From Erinaceus europaeus (Eukaryota > Chordata > Mammalia > Eulipotyphla > Erinaceidae), in assembly GCF_950295315.1 (NCBI RefSeq), contig NC_080172.1, forward strand, positions 115,574,989 to 115,638,988: a stretch of 64,000 nucleotides of DNA. Direction: 5' to 3'. The first letter of the stretch is position 1. Each line of letters starts with the position of its first letter. The notes below the pieces were generated by a model. The model saw only the letters and a program-made list of their open reading frames with translations. It ran no database searches and was not told where the DNA came from. The translations under genes and the position numbers were made by a program. Below are positions 30,955-41,189 of this stretch, one piece after another.

Positions 30955-30959
<5 letters not shown>

Positions 30960-31003
<44 letters not shown>
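30960..31003. repeat. (GT)n microsatellite
   Basis: About 22 GT units. Confidence 0.95.
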
Positions 31004-31004
<1 letters not shown>

Positions 31005-31271
31005 GTGACCAGAACTCACACATGTGTAATCATGGCTCCTGGGCTAGGGCTGACTTTTTCAGTCAGTCAGAGGCTGAAAGAGCGGGAGACACCACAGCCC
31101 TGGGTTCACCCTGCCAGCCGTCCCACACTATGTCAAGCCTTTGCTGTGGCAACCCCGTTACTGGGGCTCGAAGCTGGACCACACACAGCAAGGGAAGGAC
31201 TGGGCCTCTATGTGGTGGGCTGCCTCTCCAGCCCCTCAAACATATTTCTACAATGAAAATGCAGAGCTCAA

Positions 31272-31478
31272 AGGGGGCCAGGCGGCAGCACAGCTGGTCA
31301 GTCACACATGACAGGGCGCAAGGACCCGGGTTCAAGCCCCTGGCTCCCAATTGCAGGGTGGACGTTTAACAAGTGGTGAAGCAGTGCTGCGAGTGTCTCT
31401 CTGTCTCTCTCCCTCTGCCTCCCCCTCCCATCTCACTTTCTCTTAGTCTCTACCCAATAACATAAACAAAAATTTTAA
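31272..31478 (+). mobile_element. SINE family A2
   Basis: GGGGCCAGGCGGCAGCACAG head, tail CTACCCAATAACATAAA. Confidence 0.8.
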
Positions 31479-31600
31479 AATGGAAATGCAAAGCTCCATA
31501 GGTTACAGGCCATCAGTTTATATAACAATACCCCTACTGTGGGTAGATATAGAACACCGGCTTTCCAAAAGCTTTTTGGTGCTTAAAATAATGTAACAGT

Positions 31601-31852
31601 AAGCGCACGTGGCGCAAAGCGCAAGGACCGGTGTAAGGATCCCGGTTCGAGCCCCCGGCTCCCCACCTGCAGGGGAGTCACTTCACAGGTGGTAAAGCAG
31701 GTCTGCAGGTGTCTGTCTTTCTCTCCCCCTCTCTGTCTTCCCCTCCTCTCTCCATTTCTCTCTGTCCTATCCAACAACGACATCAATAACAACAACAATA
31801 AAACAATAAGGGAAACAAAAGAGAATAAATAAATAAATAAATATAAAAAAAC
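31601..31852 (+). mobile_element. SINE family A, 5'-truncated, with target-site duplication
   Basis: Begins at AAGCGCACGTGGCGC. It is flanked by the direct repeat AATGTAACAGT at 31590-31600 and 31853-31863, a clear L1-type insertion signature. Confidence 0.92.
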
Positions 31853-32007
31853 AATGTAACAGTGAAAATCTTTGTATATAAAATGCTCCCAAAATCTTCA
31901 ATCATCTCCTCGGCGAACATTTCTAGAAGTGGAGGAAGGCAGGTAAAGACAGTTGTAAGGCAATTTAAACAAACTGCCACGTCGTGGAAGCAGTTATGTG
32001 GAAATGT

Positions 32008-32232
32008 TTTTTGTTGTTGTTGCCCTTGTTGTTATTGTTATTATTGTTGTAGTTATTATTGTCGAATAGGACAGAGAGAAATAAAGAGGGATGGGAAAGA
32101 CAGAGGGGGGGAGAGAACGATAGATACCCGCAGACCTGCTTCGCCACTTGTGAAGAGACTCCCCTGCAGGTGGGGAGCCGAGGGCTTGAACCAGGATCCT
32201 TGTGAGTGTCCTTGTGCTTCGTACTATTCGAA
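32008..32232 (-). mobile_element. SINE family A, head-truncated
   Basis: Tail and body present; the head is lost at the boundary with the LTR at 32236. Confidence 0.75.
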
Positions 32233-32235
32233 CTT

Positions 32236-32592
32236 TGTTGGTTTGCTTCTAAATTCTGCTTATCAGACCTTCTGTTCTGATCATCACATTAGGTTTGCTT
32301 GTATTACTTAGGATGTGGTCTGTTTACATCATCACTGTTTACCTGGGTCCCGCCCTGCCTGCAGGGGATTGGTTTCATCCCCACTGGTTAGATGGAAGCT
32401 TTCTATGTTCTGTTTGCACTCTTTTTTTGCTCCGCCCCCTCTCCTAGTCATTTCCTTTCCCTTGTCACTTCTGGTGAAGAGATGCATAAAAGGCGATGGA
32501 TCTGACTAATAAACGAGACGCTGTGTCCCTGGTCGTCTGTCTCCCGCCCGCGAAGCTAGCTCGGCCCGGCAAATGGCGCCCTGAACAGGGAC
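32236..32592 (+). mobile_element. LTR plus primer-binding site of an endogenous retrovirus (tRNA-Lys primed)
   Basis: A compact LTR of about 336 bp (32236-32571). It has CATAAAAGG at 32485, AATAAA at 32508 and a CGGCA end. After two bases, 32574-32592 matches a tRNA-Lys3-type primer-binding site with one extra T. This points to a class II (betaretrovirus-like) element. The internal region stops after about 40 bp; no gag, pol or env remains here. Confidence 0.75.
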
Positions 32593-32659
32593 TGGCAGAA
32601 CTTAACTGGGTACATCACCACCTGCCCCCTCTTCTTCCTCCCCTCCTTTTTCTAAATTA

Positions 32660-32795
32660 TTATTATTTTTTATTTTTTTACCAGAGCACTGCTCAGCTCT
32701 GGCTTATGGTGGTGCAGGGGATTGAACTTGGGACTTTGGAGCCTCAGATATGAGAGTCTATTTGCATCAGCATTATGCTATCTACCCCTGCCCTC
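32660..32795 (-). mobile_element. SINE family B
   Basis: Reversed CAGAGCACTGCTCAGCTCTG core. Confidence 0.8.
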
Positions 32796-32844
32796 TTCCC
32801 TCCTTCTTTCCTTTATTTCTCTTCTTCTTAAAAATACATCCTCA

Positions 32845-33207
32845 GGGGAGTCAGGTGGTAGCGCAGTAGGTTAAGGGCATGTGGCATAAAACTCAAGGAC
32901 CGGCGTAAGGATCCCGGTTCGAGCCCCTGGCTCTTCACCTGCAGGGGAGTCGCTTCACCGGCGGTGAAGCAGGTCTGCAGGTGTCTGTCTTCCTCTCCCC
33001 TCTCTGTCTTCCCCTCCTCTCTCCATTTCTCTCTTTCCTATCCAATAACAATGACATCAGTAACAATGATAATAATAACCACAACAATGGTAAAACAACC
33101 AGGTTAACAAAAGGGAAAAATGGCCTCCAGGAGCAGTGGCTTCATGGTGCAGGCACCAAGCCCCGGCAATAACCTTGGAGGCAAAAAAAAAAAAAAAAAA
33201 AAAAAAT
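32845..33207 (+). mobile_element. SINE family A, long form
   Basis: GGGAGTCAGGTGGTAGCGCA head; 3' block CCAGGAGCAGTGGCTTCATG and a 26-base A run. Confidence 0.85.
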
Positions 33208-33210
33208 CCT

Positions 33211-33492
33211 CAGGAGTCGGGCGGTAGCACAGCGTTAAGCGCACATGGCACAAAGTGCAAGGACCAGCACAAGGATCCCGGTTCGAGCCCCCGGCTCCCC
33301 ACCGGCAGGGGAGTCGCTTCCCAGGCGGTGAAGCAGGTCTGCAGGTGTCTGTCTTTCTCTCCCCCTCTCTGTCTTCCCCTCCTCTCTCCATGTCTCTCTG
33401 TCCTATCCAACAACAATGACATCAATAACAACAATGATTACAACAAGAAAACAACAAGGTCAACAAAAGGAATTAAATATATATTTTTAAAA
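33211..33492 (+). mobile_element. SINE family A
   Basis: Immediately follows the previous copy's A run; head GGAGTCGGGCGGTAGCACAG. Confidence 0.85.
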
Positions 33493-34131
33493 AGACATTC
33501 TGTGAGTTCCCAAATATACAAAGTATTTAGAAAACAATGGCAGCACTGCCACATACGGGTGCATTTCTGCGTCTCAGTGTCTTTTATCTTCTTTTTCATT
33601 ATTAATTCAGTGGCGTTAAAGCTGGGACTTAACACTCTGGTTTCTCTTCAGATCGAATCAATATTTTGCCTTTTAACCAGTGACTAAACCTTGAAAGTGG
33701 ACCTGGCACCAGGCAGTTATAGGAACAAGGGCTTATGGCAGAACAAGGCACGTAGCCTCCCTTGAGTAAGACACAGAGGAGGCCGTGGTCTCGTTACCAG
33801 AGACCTGGTCTGCTTCTCGAAGCGAGAGAAGCTCTGTGTCGGTGTGGGTAGCACCCGCCTCAGGCTGAGCGTTTTCTCTCTTTTCCCAAATTGGGTGAGC
33901 TGGCAGGGGTTTTCACCTGAATTTGTCCTCTGGAAGCCCCCCCCCCCCCATCTCACCCTGCTTCTGCCAAATGCCTCTGCTCCTGGGTCCTGGGTGCTGG
34001 GGAGTCCTCCTCCGACATGTCTATGTGCCCAGACCTCTTCTCCGGCTCCCCCAGAGTTAATGAGGGCTGCATTTCACTGCCCATCTCCGCAGCATCTAGA
34101 ATCACCTGGAACAGAGATGCCACTGCAGGTC
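33493..34131. other. Unique SPATA21 intron 1 sequence
   Basis: No SINE, exon or recognisable older repeat seen. Confidence 0.5.
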
Positions 34132-34265
34132 AGGGAGACAGCATAGTGGTTCTGCAAAGAGACTCTCATGCCTGGGGCTCTAAAGTCCCAGGTTCAATTC
34201 TCTGTAGCAGCTTAAACAACAATTGAACAGTGCTAAAAAAAAAAAATTGAACAGTGCTCTGGTTT
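34132..34265 (+). mobile_element. SINE family B
   Basis: GCATAGTGGTTCTGCAAAGA head; the terminal ATTGAACAGTGCT is duplicated around an A run. Confidence 0.75.
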
Positions 34266-34339
34266 AAATATATATATGGAGAGAGAGAGAGAGAGAAAGG
34301 AAGAGAGAGAGGTGTCCGGGAAGTGTCATTTAAAGTGTC

Positions 34340-34421
34340 AGGACTGAACCTGACACTTTGGAGCCTCAGGCAGGAAAGTCTCTTTGCAGAACCATTATGC
34401 TTTCTACCCTCCGCCCTCTTT
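34340..34421 (-). mobile_element. SINE family B fragment
   Basis: GACTGAACCTGACACTTTGG and AACCATTATGCTTTC. Confidence 0.65.
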
Positions 34422-34458
34422 TTCATTAATCAATAAATAAAATCTTAAAGAGAAAAAG

Positions 34459-34770
34459 GGGGGGTTAGGCAGCAGGTTAAGCGCACGTGGTGCAAAGTGC
34501 AAGGACCGGCATAAGGATCCCAGTTTGAGCCCCCAGCTCCCCACCTGCAAGGGAGTGGCTTCACAAGTGGTGAAGCAGGTCTGCAGGTCTCTGTCTTTCT
34601 CTCCTCCTCTCTGTCTCCCCTCCTCCCTCCATTTCTCTCTGTCCTATCCAACAATAGCAGCAATAACAATAACAACAACAGGGGCAACAAAAATGGGGGG
34701 AAAATGGCCTCCAGGAGCAGTGGATTCGTAGTGCAATCACTGAGGCCCAGCAATAACTGTGGAGGCTAAA
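34459..34770 (+). mobile_element. SINE family A, long form
   Basis: GGGGGTTAGGCAGCAGGTTA head (short A-box deletion); 3' block present. Confidence 0.8.
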
Positions 34771-34777
34771 AAAGAGA

Positions 34778-35105
34778 GGGGAGCCAGGCGGTAGTGCAGT
34801 GGGTTAAGCGCACATGGGGCAAAGCGCAAGGACCATATGTAAGGATCCCGGTTCAAGCCCCCGGCTCCCCACCTGCAGGGGAGTCGCTTCACAGGCAGTG
34901 AAGCAGGTCTGGAGTCACTTCACAGGCGGTGAAGCAGGTCTGCAGGTGTCTGTCTTTCTCTCCCCCTCTCTGTCTTCCCCTCCTCTCTCCATTTCTCTCT
35001 GTCCTATCCAACAATGATGACATTAATAAGAACAACAACAATAAAACAACAACAATAAAACAACAAAGACAACAAAAGGCAATAAATAAATATTTTTTTA
35101 AAAAG
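34778..35105 (+). mobile_element. SINE family A with internal duplication
   Basis: The GAGTCRCTTCACAGGCRGTG segment occurs twice, at 34881 and 34913, a 32-bp direct duplication. Confidence 0.85.
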
Positions 35106-35128
35106 AGAGAGAGATAAAGAGAGAGATA

Positions 35129-35396
35129 AAAGCCAGGCAGTGGCGTACCCAGTTAAGCACATATAGTACTATGCAGAAGTACATGCAAGGACCCAAGTTC
35201 AAGCCCCCACTCCCCACCTGAAGGGATACATTTCATAAGCAATGAAGCAGGTCTGCAGGTATCTATCTTTCTCTCTCTCCCTCTCTCCCTTCCCCTCTTC
35301 TCTCAATTTCTCTGTCCTATCCAATAAAATGGAAAAAATAGCTGCCAGGAGTCATGGATTCAGTGCTGACACCAAGACCCAGCGATAACCCTGGAG

Positions 35397-35397
<1 letters not shown>
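35129..35397 (+). mobile_element. SINE family A2, long form
   Basis: AGCCAGGCAGTGGCGTACCC head; 3' block CCAGGAGTCATGGATTCAG; followed by (GA)n at 35398-35432. Confidence 0.8.
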
Positions 35398-35435
<38 letters not shown>

Positions 35436-35619
35436 CATGACACAACCTCAAGGGCTTGTCCCAAGTTCTCAGACTAGAGGCTGCACGGTGGTGCATTGGG
35501 TTAAGCACAGAAATCACAAGTTGTCAGACTGAAGGGACTGTCTCCGTAACTCCTGAGTTTGGGATGGCATTTGCTCTGCAGGATGGGCTACACTTCCCAA
35601 ACCCTGAATGCCTGTCTCT

Positions 35620-35738
35620 CTCTCTCACCAGAGCACTTCTCAGCTCTGGCTTATGGTGATACAGGGGACTGAACCTGGGATTCTGGAGTCTCAGGCATGA
35701 ACATCTCTTTGCATAACCATGAGGCTATCTACCCCCTA
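35620..35738 (-). mobile_element. SINE family B
   Basis: Reversed GAGCACTTCTCAGCTCTGG. Confidence 0.75.
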
Positions 35739-35740
35739 GT

Positions 35741-36107
35741 TTTTTGGTTTTTTTTTTTTTTTTGGCCTCCACTGCTGGGGCTCAGTGCCTGCACCATGAA
35801 TCCACCGCTCCTGGAGGCTTTAACAATTTTTTTTTATATTTATTTATTTTCCCTTTTGTTGCCCTTGTTGTTTTATTGTTGTAGTTATTATTGTTGTTGA
35901 TGTCATCATTGTTGGATAGGACAGAGAGAAATGGGAGAGAGGAGGGGAAGACAGAGAGAGGGAGAGAAAGATAGACACCTGCAGACCTGCTTCACCGCCT
36001 GGGAAGCGACTCCCCTGCAGGTGGGGAGCTGGGGGCTTGAACCGGGATCCTTACGCCGGTCCTTGTGCTTTGTGCCACATGTACTTAACCCGCTGCACTA
36101 CTGCCCA
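35741..36107 (-). mobile_element. SINE family A, long form
   Basis: From a T run and TTTGGCCTCCACTGCTGG to CACTACTGCCCAATT. Confidence 0.85.
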
Positions 36108-36113
36108 ATTTGC

Positions 36114-36390
36114 GGGGGCTTTTATTTTTCTTTTGTTGCCCTTGTTGTTTTATCCTTGTTGTGGTTATTATTGTCATTGTTATTGTTGTTGGATAGGACA
36201 GAGAGAAATGGAGAGAGGAGGGGAAGACAGAGAGGGGGAGAGAAAGACAGACACCTGCAGACCTGCTTCACCGCCGGTGAAGCGACTCCCCTGCAGGTGG
36301 GGAGCCGGGGCCTCGAACCAGGATCCTTACACCGGTCCTCGCGCTTTGCGCCACCTGCACTTAACCCATTGTGCTACCGCCCGACCCCTA
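36114..36390 (-). mobile_element. SINE family A
   Basis: Ends GCTACCGCCCGACCCC, 97 bp from the first SPATA21 exon's donor. Confidence 0.85.
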
Positions 36391-36486
36391 GCCCCCAGTT
36401 TTAATGAAAGCCACTGGGGAGGAAGCTGGCACCGGAGGGAAGAGGAGTGGAGGGAGTTAGAACGTGAGGTACATGGTAGGTCTCAC

Positions 36487-36615
36487 CTGGCTGATGTCGA
36501 ACATACTAGACTCAACGCCAGCTCTCTTGTCCATGGCCCTCAAGCCAGGACCTGGCTGGACCTCCAGCATCTTGATCCTAGCCTCCTCGAACACCTGGCC
36601 GCTCCTGTTGTCCAT
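36487..36615 (-). CDS. SPATA21: SPATA21 first coding exon (start codon)
   Basis: ATG at 36615-36613 opens MDNRSGQVFEEARIKMLEVQ, PGPGLRAMDKRAGVESSMFD, ISQ, then the donor CAG|GTGAGA. The MDNR start matches my recollection of SPATA21 beginning MDNRN. The exon exits at phase 0 after 43 codons. Sequence upstream (36616-36800) is GC-rich and probably 5' UTR. Confidence 0.75.
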
Positions 36616-36824
36616 TGTACCGGGGCTGACCGGGGCGACAGGTGGTGGCATCAGCCGTGGCGCTCCCACAGGAGAATACCAACCTGCTCCAGCAAGCCGG
36701 GAACCGTCACTCGGCAGCCCGTGCAGAGCCTGCGGTGCAGAAAGCCCGGCTCAGGGGCAGAGGCGGCACCCGGGCTGGCACAGGACAGCCACATGTGCTC
36801 CCTGATGCTCACAACTGTCAGGCC

Positions 36825-37000
36825 AGAGCCAGGCAGTGGCCTATGTGGCTGAGCCACCTGTCACCTTATGTGAGGATGTGGGTTCTAGACCCTGGCTCCC
36901 ACCTGCGTGGGAAGGAGGTACATAAGTGACGAAGCAGTGCTACCACTGCCCTCCCTCCTTATCTCCCTGTGCCTTCTGAGTTTCTCCCTGCCCTACAAAG
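36825..37000 (+). mobile_element. SINE family A2, diverged
   Basis: AGCCAGGCAGTGGCCTATGT head; followed by a GA-rich stretch. Confidence 0.65.
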
Positions 37001-37175
37001 AGAGGGAGAGAGGGAGGAGAGAGAGAGAGAGATGGGAGGAGAGGAAGAAAGAGCAGGTCTTAGGAAGTCAAGCAGAGGTTCAACTTCACAGAGCAGAAAC
37101 TCAGCCGCAATCAGCAGATCTCCAAGACCCACAGACTTTCCATTCTTGCTGCATTTCCAAAGTGTCATCTTTGCA

Positions 37176-37378
37176 GAGGCCAGGCCGTGGTGCACCCGAT
37201 TAAGCACACACACTACAGGGCGCAAGGACCTGGGTTCAAGCCCCTGGTCCCCACCTGCAGGGAGAATGCCTCCTGAGTGGTGAAGTAGAGCTGCAGGGGT
37301 CTCTCTGTCTGTCTCTATCTCCCCCTCCCCTCTCAATTTGTCTCTATCCAATAATAAATAAGTCAATTTAATTAAAAA
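37176..37378 (+). mobile_element. SINE family A2
   Basis: AGGCCAGGCCGTGGTGCACC head. Confidence 0.85.
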
Positions 37379-37397
37379 AAAAAGACTTAAAAAAGAG

Positions 37398-37732
37398 TGG
37401 GGGGTAGGCTGTAGCGCAGCGGGTTAAGCGCAGGTGGCGCAAAGCACAAGGACCGGCATAAGGATCCTGGTTCGAGCCCCCGGCTCCCCACCTGCAGGGG
37501 AGTCGCTTCACAGGCGGTGAAGCAGGTCTGCAGGTGTCTGTCTTTCTCTCCCCCTCTCTGTCTCCCCCTCCTCTCTCCATTTCTCTCTGTCCTATCTGAC
37601 AACAACAACAGCAATGGCAACAATAATAACAATAACAAGGGCAACAAAATAGGAAAAATGGCCTTCAGGAGCAGTGGATTCGTAGGGGCTGGCATCAAGC
37701 TCCAGCAATAACACTGGAGGGGGAAAAAAAAG
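37398..37732 (+). mobile_element. SINE family A, long form
   Basis: GGGGGTAGGCTGTAGCGCAG head; TTCAGGAGCAGTGGATTCG block. Confidence 0.85.
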
Positions 37733-37890
37733 TGATCCAAGAGGTGGAACAGTGTTTAAAACATTAGATTCTAATGCTTGAGGTCCTTAGTTCAATCCCT
37801 GGCAGCACATGTACCAGAGTGATGTTTGGTTCTTTATCTCTCTGTTCCTATCTTTCTCTCTAATCAATAAATAAACACTTAAAAAAAAAA
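37733..37890 (+). mobile_element. SINE family C
   Basis: GATCCAAGAGGTGGAACAGT head, then GAGTGATGTTTGGTTC. Confidence 0.8.
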
Positions 37891-37946
37891 AAGTAATCTT
37901 TGCCATACTGCCCATCCGCCCCCCAGGATCATCACAGGGTCAGCAC

Positions 37947-37994
<48 letters not shown>
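37947..37994. repeat. (CA)n microsatellite
   Basis: About 24 CA units. Confidence 0.95.
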
Positions 37995-37999
<5 letters not shown>

Positions 38000-38119
38000 C
38001 AGTGAGACCTTGTGCCCTTGAAGCTCTTGAGGGTGGCACTTCACTTTCAAAGAAGGAGGCAAGCCAGCATCCATGCAGGAAGCTTCTATTTGCTGGGCAT
38101 GTTTGCATGTAGCAGTCTT

Positions 38120-38222
38120 CTCCTCACCAGCCTGTGAAGTCAGCGAGCTCAATCCTGTTTTCATGACAAGGAAAATGAGGCTTGGAGGGTCCCTGTTTGT
38201 TGTCCAATACTATACAGCTGGT
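38120..38222 (+). mobile_element. MIR SINE fragment
   Basis: TTTTCATGACAAGGAAAATG and ATACAGCTGGTGG resemble the MIR 3' core. Confidence 0.45.
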
Positions 38223-38345
38223 GGCCCAGGAGACAGCACAGTAGGTAAGCCACTGGACTCTTAAGCCTGAGGTCCCGAGTTTGAGCCCCAGCACCGCACA
38301 TGCCAGAGTGATGCTCTGGTTCTCTCTCTCCCTCCCTCATAAAAA
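38223..38345 (+). mobile_element. SINE family C
   Basis: GGCCCAGGAGACAGCACAGT head. Confidence 0.8.
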
Positions 38346-38370
38346 TGATCAACCTTAAACATATGTACGG

Positions 38371-38660
38371 GGGAGTCGGGCGGTAGAGCAGCGGGTTAAG
38401 CGCAGGTGGCGCAAAGCACAAGGACCGGCATAAGGATCCCGGTTCGAGCCCCAGGCTCCCCACCTGCAGGGGAGTCGCTTCACAGGCGGTGAAGCAGGTC
38501 TGCAGGTGTCTGTCTTTCTCTCCTCCTCTCTGTCTTCCCCTCCTCTCTCCATGTCTCTCTGTCCTAGCCAGCAACGACGACAACAATAATAACTACAACA
38601 ATAAAACAACAAGGGCAACAAAAGGGAATAAATAAATAAAATAAAATATTAAAAAAAAAC
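38371..38660 (+). mobile_element. SINE family A
   Basis: GGGAGTCGGGCGGTAGAGCA head. Confidence 0.88.
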
Positions 38661-38673
38661 AAAAACATATGTA

Positions 38674-38825
38674 CGGGCCGGGCTGGGGTGTACCTTGTGA
38701 CTGTACACAGTACCAAGTATAAGGACCATACAAGGACCCAGATTCAAGCCCCTCATGCCTACCTCCATGAGGGAAGTTTCTATCTCCCCTTCCCTCCTTA
38801 ATTTCTCTCTGTCCTATCAAACAAA
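38674..38825 (+). mobile_element. SINE family A2, diverged
   Basis: GGGCCGGGCTGGGGTGTACC head, shortened body. Confidence 0.65.
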
Positions 38826-38836
38826 AATGAATAAAT

Positions 38837-39190
38837 AGGGAGTCTGGTGGTAGCGCAGCGGGTTAAGCTCAGGTGGCGCAAAGCACAAGGACCAGCGGAA
38901 GGACCCCAGTTCGAGCCCCCGGCTCCCCACCTGCAGGGGAGTCACTTCATGAGCAGTGAAGCAGGTGTCTTTCTCCCCCCCCTCTGTCTTCCCCTCCTCT
39001 CTCCATTTCTCTGTCCTATCCAACAACAATGACATCAATAACAATAATAATAGTAACCACAACAATGATAAAACAACCAGGGCAACAAAAGGGGAAAAAA
39101 TAGCCTCCAGGAGCAGTAGATTCGTGGTGCAAGAACCGAGCCCAGCAATAACCCTGGAGGGAAAATAAAATAAAATAAAACAAAAAAAAA
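38837..39190 (+). mobile_element. SINE family A, long form
   Basis: GGGAGTCTGGTGGTAGCGCA head; CCAGGAGCAGTAGATTCG block. Confidence 0.85.
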
Positions 39191-39908
39191 TACAGGCTTG
39201 TCCGATGCCCCAAACCACTCGTCACACCCTTGTACCTTGCCTCCCAAGAAGCTCAAGTCAGCCATCTGCTCATCGAATCAACAGTTGTTTAACAGACAAG
39301 CTGGCATGTGTTGGCACTGAGTGTTCTCGTGACTGGCATGGGTTACTGGGAACGCAGAAGAGGTGCCTCTAAGACTTGCTGACCCACACCTTCCTCCCCT
39401 CTCCTTCCAACCTTGCCTTCTCTGCCCGCCTGGGTCCTTCCCGCAGGCAGCTCCACACCCCCACAGCAGAGACCTCAGCTCAGCTCCCCGGTGGCGCTTC
39501 ACCAAGGCTCAGTCCCAGTCTCCAAAGGGTCTGGGCTCTCACTTGGCCCAGAGAAGTCAGCGCTGTGCCAAGAACCCTTCCTTCCCTCGGACTGCCTCTC
39601 TCCCTTTAGGAGTCCTAGCATTCCGCTTCACTCTGAGTCTTTCTGCCACAGGGGTGGGGTCCCCACAGGCCTTTTAAACACGCCCCCCATTGTCCGCTGT
39701 CTCCACCTCAGAATCCTCGCCCCTCACAGTATTCTAAAGGCTGAAGCAGCACGTGGACACAGGTCCCAGAGGAGATCCGCCCCACCCGGAGCTCAGAGCC
39801 TTGCAATCCCCGGAAAGACACAGGCTTTCAGGATGGGGTTGGGGTGGCCGGTGCAGGCTGTACCCCTTTCTGAGCACAGCACGCTTTTTGGTTAACAGTT
39901 TGTTGAGA
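39191..39908. other. Unique intergenic sequence
   Basis: A SINE-free interval upstream of the SPATA21 start exon. It could hold its promoter or a 5' non-coding exon, but I see no decisive motif. Confidence 0.4.
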
Positions 39909-40135
39909 GGGGCCAGGTGGTGGCGCACCTGGTTGAGCGCACATGTTACAGTGCACAAGGACCCAGGTTCGAGCCCCTGGTCCCCACCTGCAGGGGGAAT
40001 GCTTTGCAAGAGGTGAAGCAGGGCTGCAGGTGTCTCTCAGTCTCTCCCTCTCTATCACCCTCTTCCCTCTCGATTTCTGGCTGTCTCTATCCAGTAAATA
40101 AAAGATAAAGATAACAAAAAAAATTAAATATTAAA
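39909..40135 (+). mobile_element. SINE family A2
   Basis: GGGGCCAGGTGGTGGCGCAC head, near-consensus body. Confidence 0.88.
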
Positions 40136-40199
40136 AAAAAAATGTTTGTTGAGATGACATTCTCACACCACATAGCTCACCCGTGTGAAGGGTACAACT

Positions 40200-40400
40200 C
40201 AGGGCAGCAAAATAGCTCACTTGAATAGTGCGCTGCTTGGCCAGCCGTGTGCGCGATCCACACTTGATCCCGGTCACCACTACACTGGAAAAAGCTTTGG
40301 TGCTGTGGTCTCTCTCTGTCTCTCTCTGTCTCCCTCTGTCTCCCTCTGTCTCCCTCTTTCTGCTTCTTTGTCTCTATATGAAAACGTCACCATCCTGGAC
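40200..40400 (+). mobile_element. SINE family D
   Basis: GGGCAGCAAAATAGCTCACT head; CTTTGGTGCTGTGGTCTCTC; CT-rich tail. Confidence 0.65.
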
Positions 40401-40485
40401 AGGTGACGCCTGGTGATGACTAAAGTAAACAAACGAATGTTGGCTTGTCTAAAAAGTCATGACATTTAAAAATTTTTTTTTAATT

Positions 40486-40775
40486 GGGAGTCAGGCAATA
40501 GCGCAGCGGGTTAAGCGCAGGTGGCTCAAAGTGCAAGGACCGGCTCAAGGATCCCAGTTTGAGCCTCCGGCTCCCCACCTGCAGGGGACGCTTCACAGGC
40601 AGTGAAGCAGGTCTGCAGGTGTCTGTCTGTCTCTCCCCCTCTCTGTCTTCTTCCTCTCTCCATTTCTCTCTGTCCTATCCAACAATGACGACACCAACAA
40701 CAATAATAACTACAACAACAATAAAACAACCAGGGCAACAAAAGGTAAAATAAATAATTAAAAATTTTTGAAAAT
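40486..40775 (+). mobile_element. SINE family A
   Basis: GGGAGTCAGGCAATAGCGCA head. Confidence 0.85.
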
Positions 40776-40819
40776 TATCTTTCTTTATTGGATAGAGACA
40801 GCCAGGAATCAAGAGAGAA

Positions 40820-41030
40820 AAGGGAGATGGGGAAGCAATTACAGAAGCCAGACCTTCCACCTTCTGCGTCCCACAGTGACCCTGGGTCCATATTCCCAGA
40901 GAGATAGAGAATGGGAAAGCTGTCAGGGGAGGGGATGGGATACAGAGATCTGGTGGTGGGAATTGTATGAAGTTATACCCTTTTTATCCTGTGATTTTGT
41001 TAATGTCTCCTTTTAAAAATAAATTTTAAA
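40820..41030 (+). mobile_element. L1 3' end, 5'-truncated
   Basis: GGAAGCAATTACAGAAGCCA and CCATATTCCCAGAGAGATAG match the 3' UTR of the L1 at 51536. It ends TTTTGTTAATGTCTCC plus an A-rich tail. Confidence 0.8.
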
Positions 41031-41034
41031 AAAA

Positions 41035-41175
41035 GGGAGAGAGACAGACATCTGCAGCACTACTTCACCACTTGCAAAGCTTTCCCCCCAGCAGGTGGGG
41101 ACCAGGGGCTCAAACCTGGGTCCTTGCGCACTGTAGCACATGCGCTCAAGCAGGTGCCCCACCACCCGGCCCCAT
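41035..41175 (-). mobile_element. SINE family A2
   Basis: GGACCAGGGGCTCAAACCTG, head CACCACCCGGCCCC. Confidence 0.8.
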
Positions 41176-41189
41176 GACATGTTCTTCTA

